Source: Streptomyces sp. WM6386 (GTDB lineage: Bacteria > Actinomycetota > Actinomycetes > Streptomycetales > Streptomycetaceae). Taken from it: a stretch of 25,232 nucleotides of DNA. The stretch spans positions 1 to 25,232 of the forward strand of contig NZ_JXTE01000106.1 in assembly GCF_000972385.1 (NCBI RefSeq), given 5' to 3'. A model generated the notes under the pieces. The model was not told the DNA's origin. It made no database searches and worked only from the letters and a program-made list of their open reading frames with translations. The position numbers and the translations under genes are program-made. Positions 9,113-16,846 of this stretch are shown here, piece after piece. The first letter of the stretch is position 1, and every line of letters begins with the position of its first letter.

Positions 9113-11369
9113 TCCGCCCGGGGTGCGAGAGACGGGTCGTCCGGGGCGGGCGCGGCTGCGTGATCTGGTGGCCGCGTCCGACCCCGGACTGCTGCGGCTG
9201 GCGGCCGGGCTGCGGACGGTGGGCGCCATCGCGCTCACGCTGGCCGTGCTCGGTCTGCTGGGGGCCCAGGTGCCCCATCTGGTGGCCGGGGCGATCGCGG
9301 CCATGGTCGCCACCTTCGCGATCCGGGAGAGACAGCGCGCCCGGCAGGCCGTCACCCTCGCACTGGGCCTGCCGGTGGCGCTGGCCGCCGTCACCCTCGC
9401 CGCCCTGCTGCGCTCCCATGTGGTGGCCGGCGACCTGGTCTTCGTCGCGTTGATCTTCTGCGCCGTCTACGGGCGCCGGTACGGCGACCGGGGCACCGCG
9501 CTCGGAATGATCGGGTTCCAGGTCTACTTCGCGTCCCTGTTCGTCGGCGCCACCGTCTCCGCGTTGCCGCAGCTCTACGGCGCTCTCGGCGTCGCCTTCC
9601 TGGCCAGTGCCGTCGCGCGCTTCGCGCTCGTGCCCGAGACACCCTCAGGGATGCTGGAGCGGCTGCGGGGGGCCTTCCGGGCCCGGCTGGCCCAGCTGGT
9701 GGCGACACAGCTGGAACTGCTGGACGCGGCGGGGCCGGAGGAGATGGAGAAGGCCCTGGAGCATGTGCGCGACGGCACGGCCCGGCTGCACGAGACGGCA
9801 CTGATGATCCAGGGCCGGCTGGAGGAGGGGACCGCCGACGAGGCGGTGGCGCGGCTCGTGCAGCGACGCGTCGCGGACGCCGAGGTCGCCGCCGAGCGGC
9901 TCGGCCTGTTGCTGCTGACCGCGCGCAGCGCCGAGCGGGCGGACACACTGACCCTGCATCTGCCGGGTGCGCCCGTACCGCCGGCCGGGACGCTGCCCGT
10001 ACGGGACAAGGCGACGGACACCGTGCGGCGCGACCTGGAGGCGCTGCGGCTGCTCGTCCTGCGGCCGGTCGCCCCACGGCCCGGCACGGGCCTCTCGCAT
10101 GTGCGCAACCGGCTGCTGGGCTACCGGGACGAGGAGAACCTGCCGATCGCGCCGGCGGCCGTCCAGGACGTCTTCCGGGGCATCGGTGAGGCGGCCCGCG
10201 CGGTGCTGGGGCTGCGGATCGCTCTCGACGGCCCGCAGGACGAGTCCGACGACAGCCCGGCCACGACCCGTTCGCGCGAGGAACTGGACGCCGAGGACGC
10301 GGCCATCGACTCCGGCGAGGAGCCTGCGGAGGAGGCGCCGGCGGGGTTGCGGCGGCCCACGACACGGGCGGCCGTGCAGGTCGCGGTGGGGTCGTCGCTG
10401 GCCATCGTGGGCGGTGAACTGCTGTCCAGTCAGCGCTGGTACTGGGCGGTGCTGACCTGCTGGATCGTGTTCATCAACACCGCCTCCACGGGCGAGATCC
10501 TGGTCAAGGGCTATCGGCGGCTGCTGGGCACCGTGCTCGGGGTGGTGGCCGGCGTCGGCCTTGCGGGGCTGGTCGGCCACCACACCTGGACGGCGTTCGC
10601 GGTGGTACTGGTCTGTGTCTTCCTGATGTTCTACACGGCGCCCCTGTCGTACACGCTGATGTCGTTCTTCGTCACCGCCGCGCTGGGCGTGCTGTACACC
10701 CTGTTGCACACGTACAGCCTGTCGGTGCTGGTGCTGCGGGTGGAGGAGACGGCGCTCGGCGCGGCCTGCGGGGTCCTCGCGGCGGCGCTGGTGCTGCCGG
10801 TGCGCACGGACCGCCGTACGAACGACCTTCTGGTCGAGGTGCTGGACCGGCTCGCGGACGTCACCGAGACGGCGGTGGACCAGCTGAGCGGCGGGCCTGC
10901 GGCCGAGCTCCTCGACAAGGCCCGTGACCTGGACCAGGCGCTGGCCGACCTGCGGGCCGCCACCCAGCCGCTCACCCACCCCGTCACCCCGCTGCGGGCC
11001 CGGCGGGACACCGCGCGGTACGTCGTCGCGCTGCTGGAGACCTGCGCGTACCACGCGCGTTCCCTGGCCGCGACGGCCGAGCTGTTGCCCACCCACCCGT
11101 CGATCGCGGCGGATCCCCGGCTCCGTGGGGCGGGGCGGCGGATCCTGCGCAACATCGGTGCGACCGCGGCACACGTGGCGGACGCGCGGTCCACCGACGA
11201 GGTCGAGACGGGGCCGAGCATCGCCGCCCTGCTGGAGTCCGCCGTGCCCGGGTCACCGCGCTTCGGCCGGGTCACCGACCGGGTGCTGCGCCATCTCCAG
11301 CGGCTGGACGAGGGTGTGGTGGGACTGGCTCGGCCGCTGCGGGTACCGGTGGCGCGGCCGAAGGGCTGA
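9084..11369 (+). CDS. FUSC-family integral membrane protein (putative aromatic-acid exporter type)
   Basis: A 761-residue membrane protein with two hydrophobic blocks separated by a long charged, helical cytoplasmic stretch, the layout of FUSC/aromatic-acid exporter proteins. Block one (about residues 40-190) includes VGAIALTLAVLGLLGAQV and AAMVATFAIRERQRAR; block two (about 430-570) includes RAAVQVAVGSSLAIVGGELL, RWYWAVLTCWIVFINTAS and VLGVVAGVGLAGLVG. The intervening segment holds an acidic linker (about residues 390-415), and the C-terminus is a cytoplasmic helical domain. The start may be ATG 9084, inside the flavoprotein gene, or GTG 9123, beyond its stop; the AGGAG at 9105-9109 sits about 13 bases before the latter. 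Substrate unknown. It ends 12 bases from the convergent DUF1206 gene. Confidence 0.82.
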   Translation: MSRGRTVRSSPPGVRETGRPGRARLRDLVAASDPGLLRLAAGLRTVGAIALTLAVLGLLGAQVPHLVAGAIAAMVATFAIRERQRARQAVTLALGLPVALAAVTLAALLRSHVVAGDLVFVALIFCAVYGRRYGDRGTALGMIGFQVYFASLFVGATVSALPQLYGALGVAFLASAVARFALVPETPSGMLERLRGAFRARLAQLVATQLELLDAAGPEEMEKALEHVRDGTARLHETALMIQGRLEEGTADEAVARLVQRRVADAEVAAERLGLLLLTARSAERADTLTLHLPGAPVPPAGTLPVRDKATDTVRRDLEALRLLVLRPVAPRPGTGLSHVRNRLLGYRDEENLPIAPAAVQDVFRGIGEAARAVLGLRIALDGPQDESDDSPATTRSREELDAEDAAIDSGEEPAEEAPAGLRRPTTRAAVQVAVGSSLAIVGGELLSSQRWYWAVLTCWIVFINTASTGEILVKGYRRLLGTVLGVVAGVGLAGLVGHHTWTAFAVVLVCVFLMFYTAPLSYTLMSFFVTAALGVLYTLLHTYSLSVLVLRVEETALGAACGVLAAALVLPVRTDRRTNDLLVEVLDRLADVTETAVDQLSGGPAAELLDKARDLDQALADLRAATQPLTHPVTPLRARRDTARYVVALLETCAYHARSLAATAELLPTHPSIAADPRLRGAGRRILRNIGATAAHVADARSTDEVETGPSIAALLESAVPGSPRFGRVTDRVLRHLQRLDEGVVGLARPLRVPVARPKG

Positions 11370-11381
11370 CGCCGGGGCGGC

Positions 11382-12227
11382 TCACACCCTGCGCCAGCGT
11401 GCCATCGCGAAGGAGAACACGCCGAACAGCACCAGGCCGGCCGCCACCAGGGCCAGCAGCCAGGGGCCGAGCGGGGTCTCGGCGAAGGAGCGGAGCGTGT
11501 CGTCCAGGCCCTTCGCCTTGTCGGGTTCGTAGTCGACGGCGGCCCGTACGGCGAAGGCACCGGCAGCCGCGAACACCAGCCCGCGGGCCGCGCCGCCGCC
11601 CACCCCGGTCACGTCCACCAGCCGCCGCATCCGCGGCGACATCTCGCCGAGCCTGAACTTGTCGCGGTAGGACCGCATGACGGCCCGGGCCGCGAGCCAC
11701 ACACCGGCGACGGCGATCCCCACGCCGGCCGCACCGACGATCCACTGCCCGGCGGGCATGTCCAGCACCTTCGCCGTGACGTCCTTGGACTGCTTGTCGC
11801 TCGATCCGCTGCCACCGCCGCTCGGCCCCGAGCCCGCCGCGAAAGACATCACGGAGTAGGCGACGAACCCGTAGAACACGAACCGGGCCAGCGCCAGCAG
11901 GCGCTTCTTCGCCTTGCGTCCGTCCGGGCCGACCGAGCCGAACAGCACCTCCGACAGCCGCCACAGCGCCATGCAGACCAGGCCGATGGCGAGGGCCCAC
12001 AGCAGGACGGCACCGAAGGGCTTGTCCGACAGCTCGGCGAGCGCGCCGCCGCGGTCCGCCTGGCGTTTCCCCTCGCCGAAGGCGATCTGCAGGGCCAGCA
12101 GGCCGACCAGCAGATAGATCACGCCGCGTGCGACGAGTCCCGCCCGGGCGGCACCCTCCGTCGCGGAACGGCGGGTCGAACGCCGGACCCCGATTCCACC
12201 GGTCCGTGCGCTGACAGTCGAGTTCAT
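11382..12227 (-). CDS. DUF1206 domain membrane protein
   Basis: A 281-residue protein with three DUF1206 repeats, each a pair of membrane helices beginning near an Arg-Gly motif: GLVARGVIYLLVGLLALQIA (first), ARFVFYGFVAYSVMSFAAG (second) and GAARGLVFAAAGAFAVRAAV (third). Six transmembrane segments are expected. The biochemical function of the family is not established. The start at 12227 (MNSTVSARTGG) has GGGAGG seven bases upstream; a longer open frame to 12272 is less likely. It is the last gene of the minus-strand stress cluster, 54 bases after the ANTAR-GAF gene, so it is probably co-transcribed and may be a stress-induced membrane protein. Confidence 0.85.
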   Translation of the reverse strand: MNSTVSARTGGIGVRRSTRRSATEGAARAGLVARGVIYLLVGLLALQIAFGEGKRQADRGGALAELSDKPFGAVLLWALAIGLVCMALWRLSEVLFGSVGPDGRKAKKRLLALARFVFYGFVAYSVMSFAAGSGPSGGGSGSSDKQSKDVTAKVLDMPAGQWIVGAAGVGIAVAGVWLAARAVMRSYRDKFRLGEMSPRMRRLVDVTGVGGGAARGLVFAAAGAFAVRAAVDYEPDKAKGLDDTLRSFAETPLGPWLLALVAAGLVLFGVFSFAMARWRRV

Positions 12228-12281
12228 GTCGACCTCCCGCACTCCGAATGCCCCGGTCACGGCCATGCACACACCGCGGGT

Positions 12282-13133
12282 CTACGGCTGGGCGCTCCCG
12301 TTGCCCAGCGCGTGCAGGTACTCCAGGGCGTCCAGGACCACCGTGCGCTCGTGCCAGGCGATCCATCGGCCGGCCTGCGCGCCCACCACTTCCAGCACCT
12401 TGAGCTGCGCCGCCGTCAGGTCCCCGATGGTGTGGTCGAGGTGGGCGGAGACCATGCCCACGCAGATGCCGGACGAGGTGCTCAGCGGCACGCTGTGGCA
12501 GGACCGGCTGCCCGCCGCGAGGATCGCCTCGCGGGCGGACGTGGTGAAGACCGGGTCCGTCTCGACGTCGTGCACGGTGACCTGGGCGACGTCACGTGCG
12601 GCCTGCGCACAGGCCGTGCCGTGCTCGCCTACGTGGCTGAAGAAGTCGACGAAGTCGTCCGTGTGCCCGGTGTGCGCCTCGATGCGCAGGCCGCCCCTGA
12701 CCCGGTCGGCGAGCTGGACGTTCCCCATGTCCGTGCCGACCACGGCGAGCGTCTGGCTCAGTACGGCCTTCAGGACGGCGCCGCGGTTGCCGGGACCGAC
12801 GTCCCGTGCTGCCGGGAAGCTCAGGGCGGGCTGTGCGAGCCGCGCGCGCCGCGGGAACCACAGCGCTTCCCGGGCGTCCGGGCGCGGCGCGGACAGCAGG
12901 ATCTCGACCAGGGTGCGCATCTTGACGTTGAACCGCTGGGACGCCAGCCGCATCAGCGTGAACGCCCTGTCCGCGTCGGCCAGGGCATACCGCTCGCGCA
13001 GCATGCCCTGGGCCTCCGCGATCAGGGCGTGGGCGCGGGACCGGGCGCGCAGATCGCGCACCTCGGCCCGCAGCCGTTGGTACTCGTCGTGGTCCGCTCC
13101 GTCGTCTGCGGCTGTCTGTCCGGGGTCCGTCAT
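12282..13133 (-). CDS. ANTAR and GAF domain regulator (N-terminal ANTAR, C-terminal GAF)
   Basis: A 283-residue protein. Residues about 20-45 are a charged coiled segment (YQRLRAEVRDLRARSR) running into an ANTAR-type helical domain to about 80 (IAEAQGMLRERYALADADRA, then FTLMRLASQRFNVKMRTLVE). ANTAR domains bind RNA hairpins to prevent transcription termination. Residues about 100-275 form a GAF sensor domain (AVLKAVLSQTLAVVGTDMGN, ending VLEVVGAQAGRWIAWHERT). In most ANTAR-GAF proteins the GAF comes first, so the order here is reversed. The start has GAGGAG seven bases upstream. It lies 58 bases after the sigma-factor gene and is probably in its operon. The ligand of the GAF domain and the RNA target are unknown. 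Confidence 0.85.
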   Translation of the reverse strand: MTDPGQTAADDGADHDEYQRLRAEVRDLRARSRAHALIAEAQGMLRERYALADADRAFTLMRLASQRFNVKMRTLVEILLSAPRPDAREALWFPRRARLAQPALSFPAARDVGPGNRGAVLKAVLSQTLAVVGTDMGNVQLADRVRGGLRIEAHTGHTDDFVDFFSHVGEHGTACAQAARDVAQVTVHDVETDPVFTTSAREAILAAGSRSCHSVPLSTSSGICVGMVSAHLDHTIGDLTAAQLKVLEVVGAQAGRWIAWHERTVVLDALEYLHALGNGSAQP

Positions 13134-13148
13134 AGGGCTCCTCAGTTC

Positions 13149-13164
13149 CTGTTCGCCGGAACAG
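13149..13164 (-). promoter_or_regulatory. Short inverted repeat between the sigma and ANTAR-GAF genes
   Basis: CTGTTC and GAACAG flank a 4-base centre (GCCG) in the 58-base gap between the sigma-factor stop and the ANTAR-GAF start. It could be a weak attenuator-type hairpin or a protein site. An antitermination target is conceivable, given the neighbouring ANTAR gene, but only one such hairpin is seen, whereas known ANTAR targets are paired hexaloop hairpins. Confidence 0.25.
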
Positions 13165-13191
13165 ACACGTGCCCGCGTACGGCCCGGTCAC

Positions 13192-14019
13192 TCAGGCGCC
13201 GGCGCGTCCTCCCAGCGCCTCGGCGCGCACACGGGCGCAACTGCGGCTGATGAGGCGGGAGACGTGCATCTGGGAGATGCCGAGCTGGTCGGCGATGCGG
13301 CTCTGTGTCATGTCCTCGAAGAAGCGCATGTAGAGGATGGCGCGATCGCGTTCGGGCAGTCGGCGCAGACCCGCCTTGGCGGATTCCCGGTCGACCACCG
13401 TCTCGTACGAGGCGTCGGCCGCGCCCAGGGTGTCGGCGAGGCTGTATCCGTCCTCGTCGGAGGAGAGTTCGGCGTCCAGGGACAGCGTGCTGAAGCTCTC
13501 CAGCGCCTCCAGTCCGGTGGCGACCTCGTCCTCGGTCAGGCCCGTGTGGGCGGCGAGGTCCGCGACGGTTGGTTCGGCACTGCCCGGCGTCTGGGTCAGC
13601 TCGCGGCGGGCGACCCGCACCTTGTTGCGGAGTTCCTGCACCCGGCGGGGCACCCGCAGGGCCCACATACGGTCGCGGAAGTGCCGCTTGACCTCGCCCG
13701 TGATGGTCGGCACCGCGTAGCTCTCGAAGGCGCCGCGCTCCGGGTCGAAGCGGTCGACCGCCTTCACCAGACCCAGGGCAGCCACCTGTCGCAGATCCTC
13801 GATGGACTCGCCGCGCTCGCGGAAGCGGCCGGCGATGCGGTGGGCCATGGGCAGCCAGGCGGTGACGAGTTCGTCGCGTACGGCGTCCCGCTCGGGGCCT
13901 TCCTCCAGGACGGCCAGCCGGGCAAAGAGCCCCGCGGTGTCGGGAGCGTCGTCGTGGCGCCGTCGGGCGGCCGTGGTGGTGGAGGTGCCGGGACGGCTTG
14001 TCGACATGTCGATTGGCAT
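13192..14019 (-). CDS. RNA polymerase sigma factor, SigB/SigF/SigG family
   Basis: A 275-residue group 3 sigma factor of the kind that controls stress and differentiation in Streptomyces. Region 2 spans about residues 50-125 (WLPMAHRIAGRFRERGESIE, DLRQVAALGLVKAVDRFDP, ESYAVPTITGEVKRHFRD), region 3 follows with VPRRVQELRNKVRVARREL, and region 4 near the C-terminus has LPERDRAILYMRFFEDMTQ and the helix-turn-helix IADQLGISQMHVSRL. ATG 14019 (MPIDMSTSRPG) is chosen over in-frame starts upstream because AGGAG lies ten bases before it and the upstream residues do not look conserved. The RsbW-like kinase gene precedes it by 189 bases on the same strand and is the likely anti-sigma factor. Confidence 0.92.
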   Translation of the reverse strand: MPIDMSTSRPGTSTTTAARRRHDDAPDTAGLFARLAVLEEGPERDAVRDELVTAWLPMAHRIAGRFRERGESIEDLRQVAALGLVKAVDRFDPERGAFESYAVPTITGEVKRHFRDRMWALRVPRRVQELRNKVRVARRELTQTPGSAEPTVADLAAHTGLTEDEVATGLEALESFSTLSLDAELSSDEDGYSLADTLGAADASYETVVDRESAKAGLRRLPERDRAILYMRFFEDMTQSRIADQLGISQMHVSRLISRSCARVRAEALGGRAGA

Positions 14020-14154
14020 GCGGAATCGCTCCTGAACGGTGGTTTCAGGGAATTGCCGCGGGAACGGGCCGCCGGTCGGACACCGGACGTGGGCCCTGCA
14101 GCAGCCATATCGCTCCCGCTGGCGCGCCTCCGGTCCGAAGCACGAAACTGCGTC

Positions 14155-14179
14155 TGCCCTCACCCCGGGGGACCAAACT
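14155..14179 (-). promoter_or_regulatory. Candidate SigB-type promoter for the sigma-factor gene
   Basis: Reading the minus strand, GTTT (14179-14176), 15 bases, then GGGCAG (14160-14155) resembles the SigB/SigF promoter pattern GTTT/GNNT, 14-16 bases, GGGTAT/C, matching four of six at the -10. It lies about 135 bases before the start codon and would allow autoregulation. This is motif evidence only, in GC-rich DNA where chance matches occur. Confidence 0.3.
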
Positions 14180-14208
14180 CCGCTTCGCCCCGCAAGTCCG
14201 GCCGACTG

Positions 14209-14628
14209 TCAGGACAGGGGCACGACCGCGGTGATGCACTTGCCTCCGGAGGGCAGGTCGGTGACCCGCACATCGCGTGCCAGCCGGCAGACGATGGGCC
14301 AGCCGAGGCCGCCCACGCGTCGCCGCCCGCGCAGGTCGACGGGCTCCTGGACCACGGGGAACGCGTCGCTGCGGTCGCTCACCGAGACGCGCACGCCGGG
14401 TTCGCCGACGTCGACGCGGAAGTCGGTGACTCCGCCGCCGTGCAGGATCGCGTTGGTGGTGAGCTCCGAGGCGACGAGGAGGGCGTCCCCCAGGGCCTCG
14501 CGGTCGCAGCTCGTATGGGTGAGGCGGCAGCGTTCGGCCACGGCACGCTCGACGGCACGGCGCGCCTCCGCCGGCTGGCACGGTCGCCGGCTCCGCTCGA
14601 CAGATTCGGTCCTGTGCTTCTCGCACAT
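14209..14628 (-). CDS. RsbW-like anti-sigma factor / serine kinase (HATPase)
   Basis: A 139-residue GHKL ATPase-fold protein. Visible motifs are the N box (LLVASELTTNAILHGGG), a G1-like VSDRSDAFPV and the glycine-loop region RVGGLGWPIVCRL, with PSGGKCITAVVPL closing the fold. Proteins of this type hold SigB-like sigma factors inactive until an anti-anti-sigma protein, regulated by phosphorylation, takes their place. Its position 189 bases ahead of the sigma gene on the same strand makes that sigma factor the likely partner. ATG 14628 (MCEKHRTES) has a good AGGAG nine bases upstream; an in-frame upstream start exists but its extension is Pro/Arg-rich. No anti-anti-sigma (STAS) gene is in the window. 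Confidence 0.86.
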   Translation of the reverse strand: MCEKHRTESVERSRRPCQPAEARRAVERAVAERCRLTHTSCDREALGDALLVASELTTNAILHGGGVTDFRVDVGEPGVRVSVSDRSDAFPVVQEPVDLRGRRRVGGLGWPIVCRLARDVRVTDLPSGGKCITAVVPLS

Positions 14629-14737
14629 CCCTGGACTCCTGAATCGGTGGGGGGCAGGCCAGGGTGCTCGCGGACGACACGGCATTCCCGCCTGGCGGCA
14701 GCGGATCCGTCACACTCCGCGAGCACCGCAGGTCTCT

Positions 14738-14763
14738 ATACCTTCGGCTCACCTCTCGGAGCC
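14738..14763 (-). promoter_or_regulatory. Candidate SigB-type promoter for the anti-sigma gene
   Basis: On the minus strand GGCT (14763-14760), 16 bases, then AGGTAT (14743-14738) fits GNNT, 14-16 bases, GGGTAT/C with one mismatch at the -10. It lies about 110 bases before the anti-sigma start. If real, the sigma factor would activate its own kinase-sigma operon. Low-to-moderate confidence; no transcript data. Confidence 0.38.
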
Positions 14764-14820
14764 GCATCAAACCTCGTGGACGCGGGCCATCCGAAGTCGT
14801 ATGCGGGGTACCCGGGTGAC

Positions 14821-15054
14821 ATGACGGATGTCGTGGATGCGGACGAACTGTTGCGGCGCATTCAGCGCGCCCGGGCCTGTGCCCTGGAGGAGGAGCGTGC
14901 CTGGCGGTCCCGCAGCGACGCCCTGCGGCCGGGCGACCCGGAGGGATCGCGCGATGCGGCCGTGCGGACGCTGGCCTACGAGGCGGTGCTCAGGGTGCTG
15001 GACGAGATCCTGACACCGGGCAGGCAGCCCGGGAGGGCCGAGCCGTCCGATTGA
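14821..15054 (+). CDS. Small charged helical protein of unknown function
   Basis: A 77-residue product beginning MTDVVDADELLRRIQRA and continuing with a strongly helical, Arg/Glu/Ala-rich middle (ARACALEEERAWRSRSDAL) and a second helix (AYEAVLRVLDEIL). No Cys-His cluster, signal peptide or membrane segment is seen. I do not recognise a family. The stop (TGA 15052-15054) overlaps a TTG codon at 15051 in frame with the decarboxylase gene, and that gene starts only 29 bases further on if ATG 15084 is used, so the two are probably co-transcribed. The ribosome site is weak (GGGTGAC directly before the ATG). Codon bias is consistent with real coding. Confidence 0.6.
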   Translation: MTDVVDADELLRRIQRARACALEEERAWRSRSDALRPGDPEGSRDAAVRTLAYEAVLRVLDEILTPGRQPGRAEPSD

Positions 15055-15083
15055 CGGCCGCACTCCCGGGAACCCGGCTCGCC

Positions 15084-16571
15084 ATGACTGTGGATCACAC
15101 CGAGGCACCGGTACTCGAAGCGCTGGACGGCTACCACCGCGAGGGACGGCTGTCGTTCACACCACCCGGACACAAGCAGGCCCGGGGCGCCGACCCCGCG
15201 GTCCGGGAGGTGCTGGGCGACGCGGTGTTCCTCGGTGACGTCCTGGCGTCGGGCGGTCTCGACGACCGGCTGACCCGGGGCCGGGTGCTGGAGCGCGCCG
15301 AGGAGCTGATGGCCGACGCCGTGCACGCGGAGCACACGTTCTTCACCACGTGCGGCAGTTCCCTGTCGGTCAAGGCGGCGATGCTGGCCGTGGCGGGACC
15401 GCACGAGAAGCTGCTGATCGGGCGGGACGCGCACAAGTCGGTCGTCTCGGGGCTGATCCTCTCGGGCATAGAGCCCGTGTGGGTCGAGCCGCGCTGGGAC
15501 GCCGAGCGACACCTGGCGCATCCGCCGTCCGCCGCCGAGTTCGACAAGGCGTTCACCGACCATCCCGACGCGAAGGGCGCCCTGGTCACCAGCCCGACCC
15601 CGTACGGCAGTTGCGCCGACCTGGGGTCCGTCGCCGAGGTGTGCCACCGGTACGGGCGCCCGCTGATCGTGGACGAGGCCTGGGGTGCGCATCTGCCCTT
15701 CCACCCCGATCTGCCGTCCTGGGCCATGGACGCGGGCGCCGACATCTGTGTGACCAGCATCCACAAGATGGGCAGCGGCCTCGAACAGGGCTCGGTCTTC
15801 CATCTGCGGGGCGGTCTCGTGCCGCCGGACGTGCTCAAGTTGCGCGCGGACCTGCTGGGCACCACCAGCCCGTCGGTGCTGATCTACGCCGGACTCGACG
15901 GCTGGCGACGGCAGATGGCCCTGCGCGGCAAGGAACTCATGGGCGGTGCGCTGGAGCTGGCCGCCGAGGTCCGGGAGGCCGTCGAGGAGATCGAGGGTCT
16001 GCACGTCGAGGGCCGGGACGACTTCTGCGGTCCGGGACTCGCCGACGACTTCGATCCGCTCCCCGTGGTCATCGACCTCGACGGCCTCGGCATCACCGGG
16101 TTCCAGGCGGCGGACTGGCTGCGGGCGCATCGGCAGATCGACGCGCACCTCACCGACCACCGCCGGATCGGCACCCAGATCACCCACGGTGACGACGAGC
16201 GCACGTCCCGGCAACTCCTTGCCGCGCTGCGGGACCTGGCGCGGGCCGCGCCCGGGCTGCCCCCGGCTCCCCCGGTGGAGGTGCCGCCGCCGTCCGAGCT
16301 GCGGATGGCACAGGCCGTCCTGCCGCGCGACGCCTTCTTCGGCCCCACCGAGGACGTGCCGGTACGGGAGGCCGCCGGGCGGGTCGCGGCGGAGATGGTC
16401 ACGCCGTACCCGCCCGGGATCCCCGCCGTCCTGCCCGGTGAGCGGCTCACCGAGCCCGTGCTGCGCTACCTGACGACCGGACTGGCCGCGGGGATGAACC
16501 TGCCCGACCCGAGCGACCCCGACCTGGAGACGATCAGGGTGCTGGCGGCGGACCAGGCCGACACGGAGTGA
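15084..16571 (+). CDS. PLP-dependent Orn/Lys/Arg decarboxylase family protein
   Basis: A 495-residue fold-type I PLP enzyme of the Orn/Lys/Arg decarboxylase (group III) family, which removes the carboxyl group of basic amino acids to give polyamines or diamines. It opens with FTPPGHKQARGADPAVRE, the usual start of the family, then HTFFTTCGSSLSVKAAM, IVDEAWGAHLPFHPDLPSWA (Asp-Glu-Ala-x-Gly-Ala-His, cofactor contacts) and the Schiff-base lysine in TSIHKMGSG at about residue 228. The C-terminal part includes PYPPGIPAVLPGERLT, typical of the small domain. Length fits the short cytoplasmic form lacking the N-terminal wing domain of the enterobacterial inducible enzymes. ATG 15084 is preferred over TTG 15051. 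Substrate (Lys, Arg or Orn) is undecided. Confidence 0.88.
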   Translation: MTVDHTEAPVLEALDGYHREGRLSFTPPGHKQARGADPAVREVLGDAVFLGDVLASGGLDDRLTRGRVLERAEELMADAVHAEHTFFTTCGSSLSVKAAMLAVAGPHEKLLIGRDAHKSVVSGLILSGIEPVWVEPRWDAERHLAHPPSAAEFDKAFTDHPDAKGALVTSPTPYGSCADLGSVAEVCHRYGRPLIVDEAWGAHLPFHPDLPSWAMDAGADICVTSIHKMGSGLEQGSVFHLRGGLVPPDVLKLRADLLGTTSPSVLIYAGLDGWRRQMALRGKELMGGALELAAEVREAVEEIEGLHVEGRDDFCGPGLADDFDPLPVVIDLDGLGITGFQAADWLRAHRQIDAHLTDHRRIGTQITHGDDERTSRQLLAALRDLARAAPGLPPAPPVEVPPPSELRMAQAVLPRDAFFGPTEDVPVREAAGRVAAEMVTPYPPGIPAVLPGERLTEPVLRYLTTGLAAGMNLPDPSDPDLETIRVLAADQADTE

Positions 16572-16589
16572 AACGGGTCACGTGCCCGG

Positions 16590-16725
16590 CTTTCGTATAC
16601 GCAAAATGCTCCGAGATGGTTTACGGTTCATTCATAGGTCGTCATGGAGTCGACGGTATCCGTCCTTCATGGCTCGCCTCTCATACGGCCCTGGCTGGCC
16701 TCCCCCGTCCAGCCAGGGCTTTTTT
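16590..16725 (+). ncRNA. Possible small RNA or structured 3' UTR after the decarboxylase
   Basis: Between the decarboxylase stop (16571) and the next start (16847) no coding signal is evident. Bases about 16590-16680 are clearly less GC-rich than the flanks, with a palindrome CGTATACG (16594-16601) and a small hairpin (GACGG 16652-16656, CCGTC 16660-16664), followed by the strong terminator hairpin at 16688-16725. Two hairpins with a U-tract make an Hfq-independent small RNA or a processed 3' UTR plausible. I could not identify a promoter for a separate transcript or match a known RNA family. Confidence 0.3.
16688..16725 (+). terminator. Strong Rho-independent terminator
   Basis: GCCCTGGCTGG (16688-16698) pairs perfectly over 11 bases with CCAGCCAGGGC (16709-16719), with a C-rich 10-base loop, and is followed by six T residues (16720-16725). 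This is the clearest intrinsic terminator in the window. It ends the small-protein/decarboxylase transcript or a small RNA. Only five C residues run together in the loop and the gene context differs, so I do not assign it to 6C RNA. Confidence 0.88.
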
Positions 16726-16846
16726 CATGCCCGCGGGACGACGGCACCGGAAGTGTCCGCCGCCGAGGTGCCCCGGCCGTCCGCAGCGGCTGAAATGGGC
16801 GTAGGGAAAGCACCGGAACCGAATCGCCGGCGAGGAGCCCCGCGTC

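Noticed and set aside
14806..14811. GGGTAC as a SigB-type -10 for the small helical protein gene
   Set aside because: No GNNT element lies 14-16 bases upstream and the hexamer is almost on the start codon.
12226..15054. A very long open frame on the plus strand covering the stress cluster
   Set aside because: It is antisense to four well-supported minus-strand genes and its product is low-complexity Arg/Ser/Ala; only its final 77 codons (from 14821) look like a real gene. Long shadow frames are normal in DNA with this GC bias.
16688..16725. 6C RNA (actinobacterial RNA with C-rich hairpin loops)
   Set aside because: Only one hairpin has a C-run, of five bases, and the neighbouring genes are not those I associate with that RNA.
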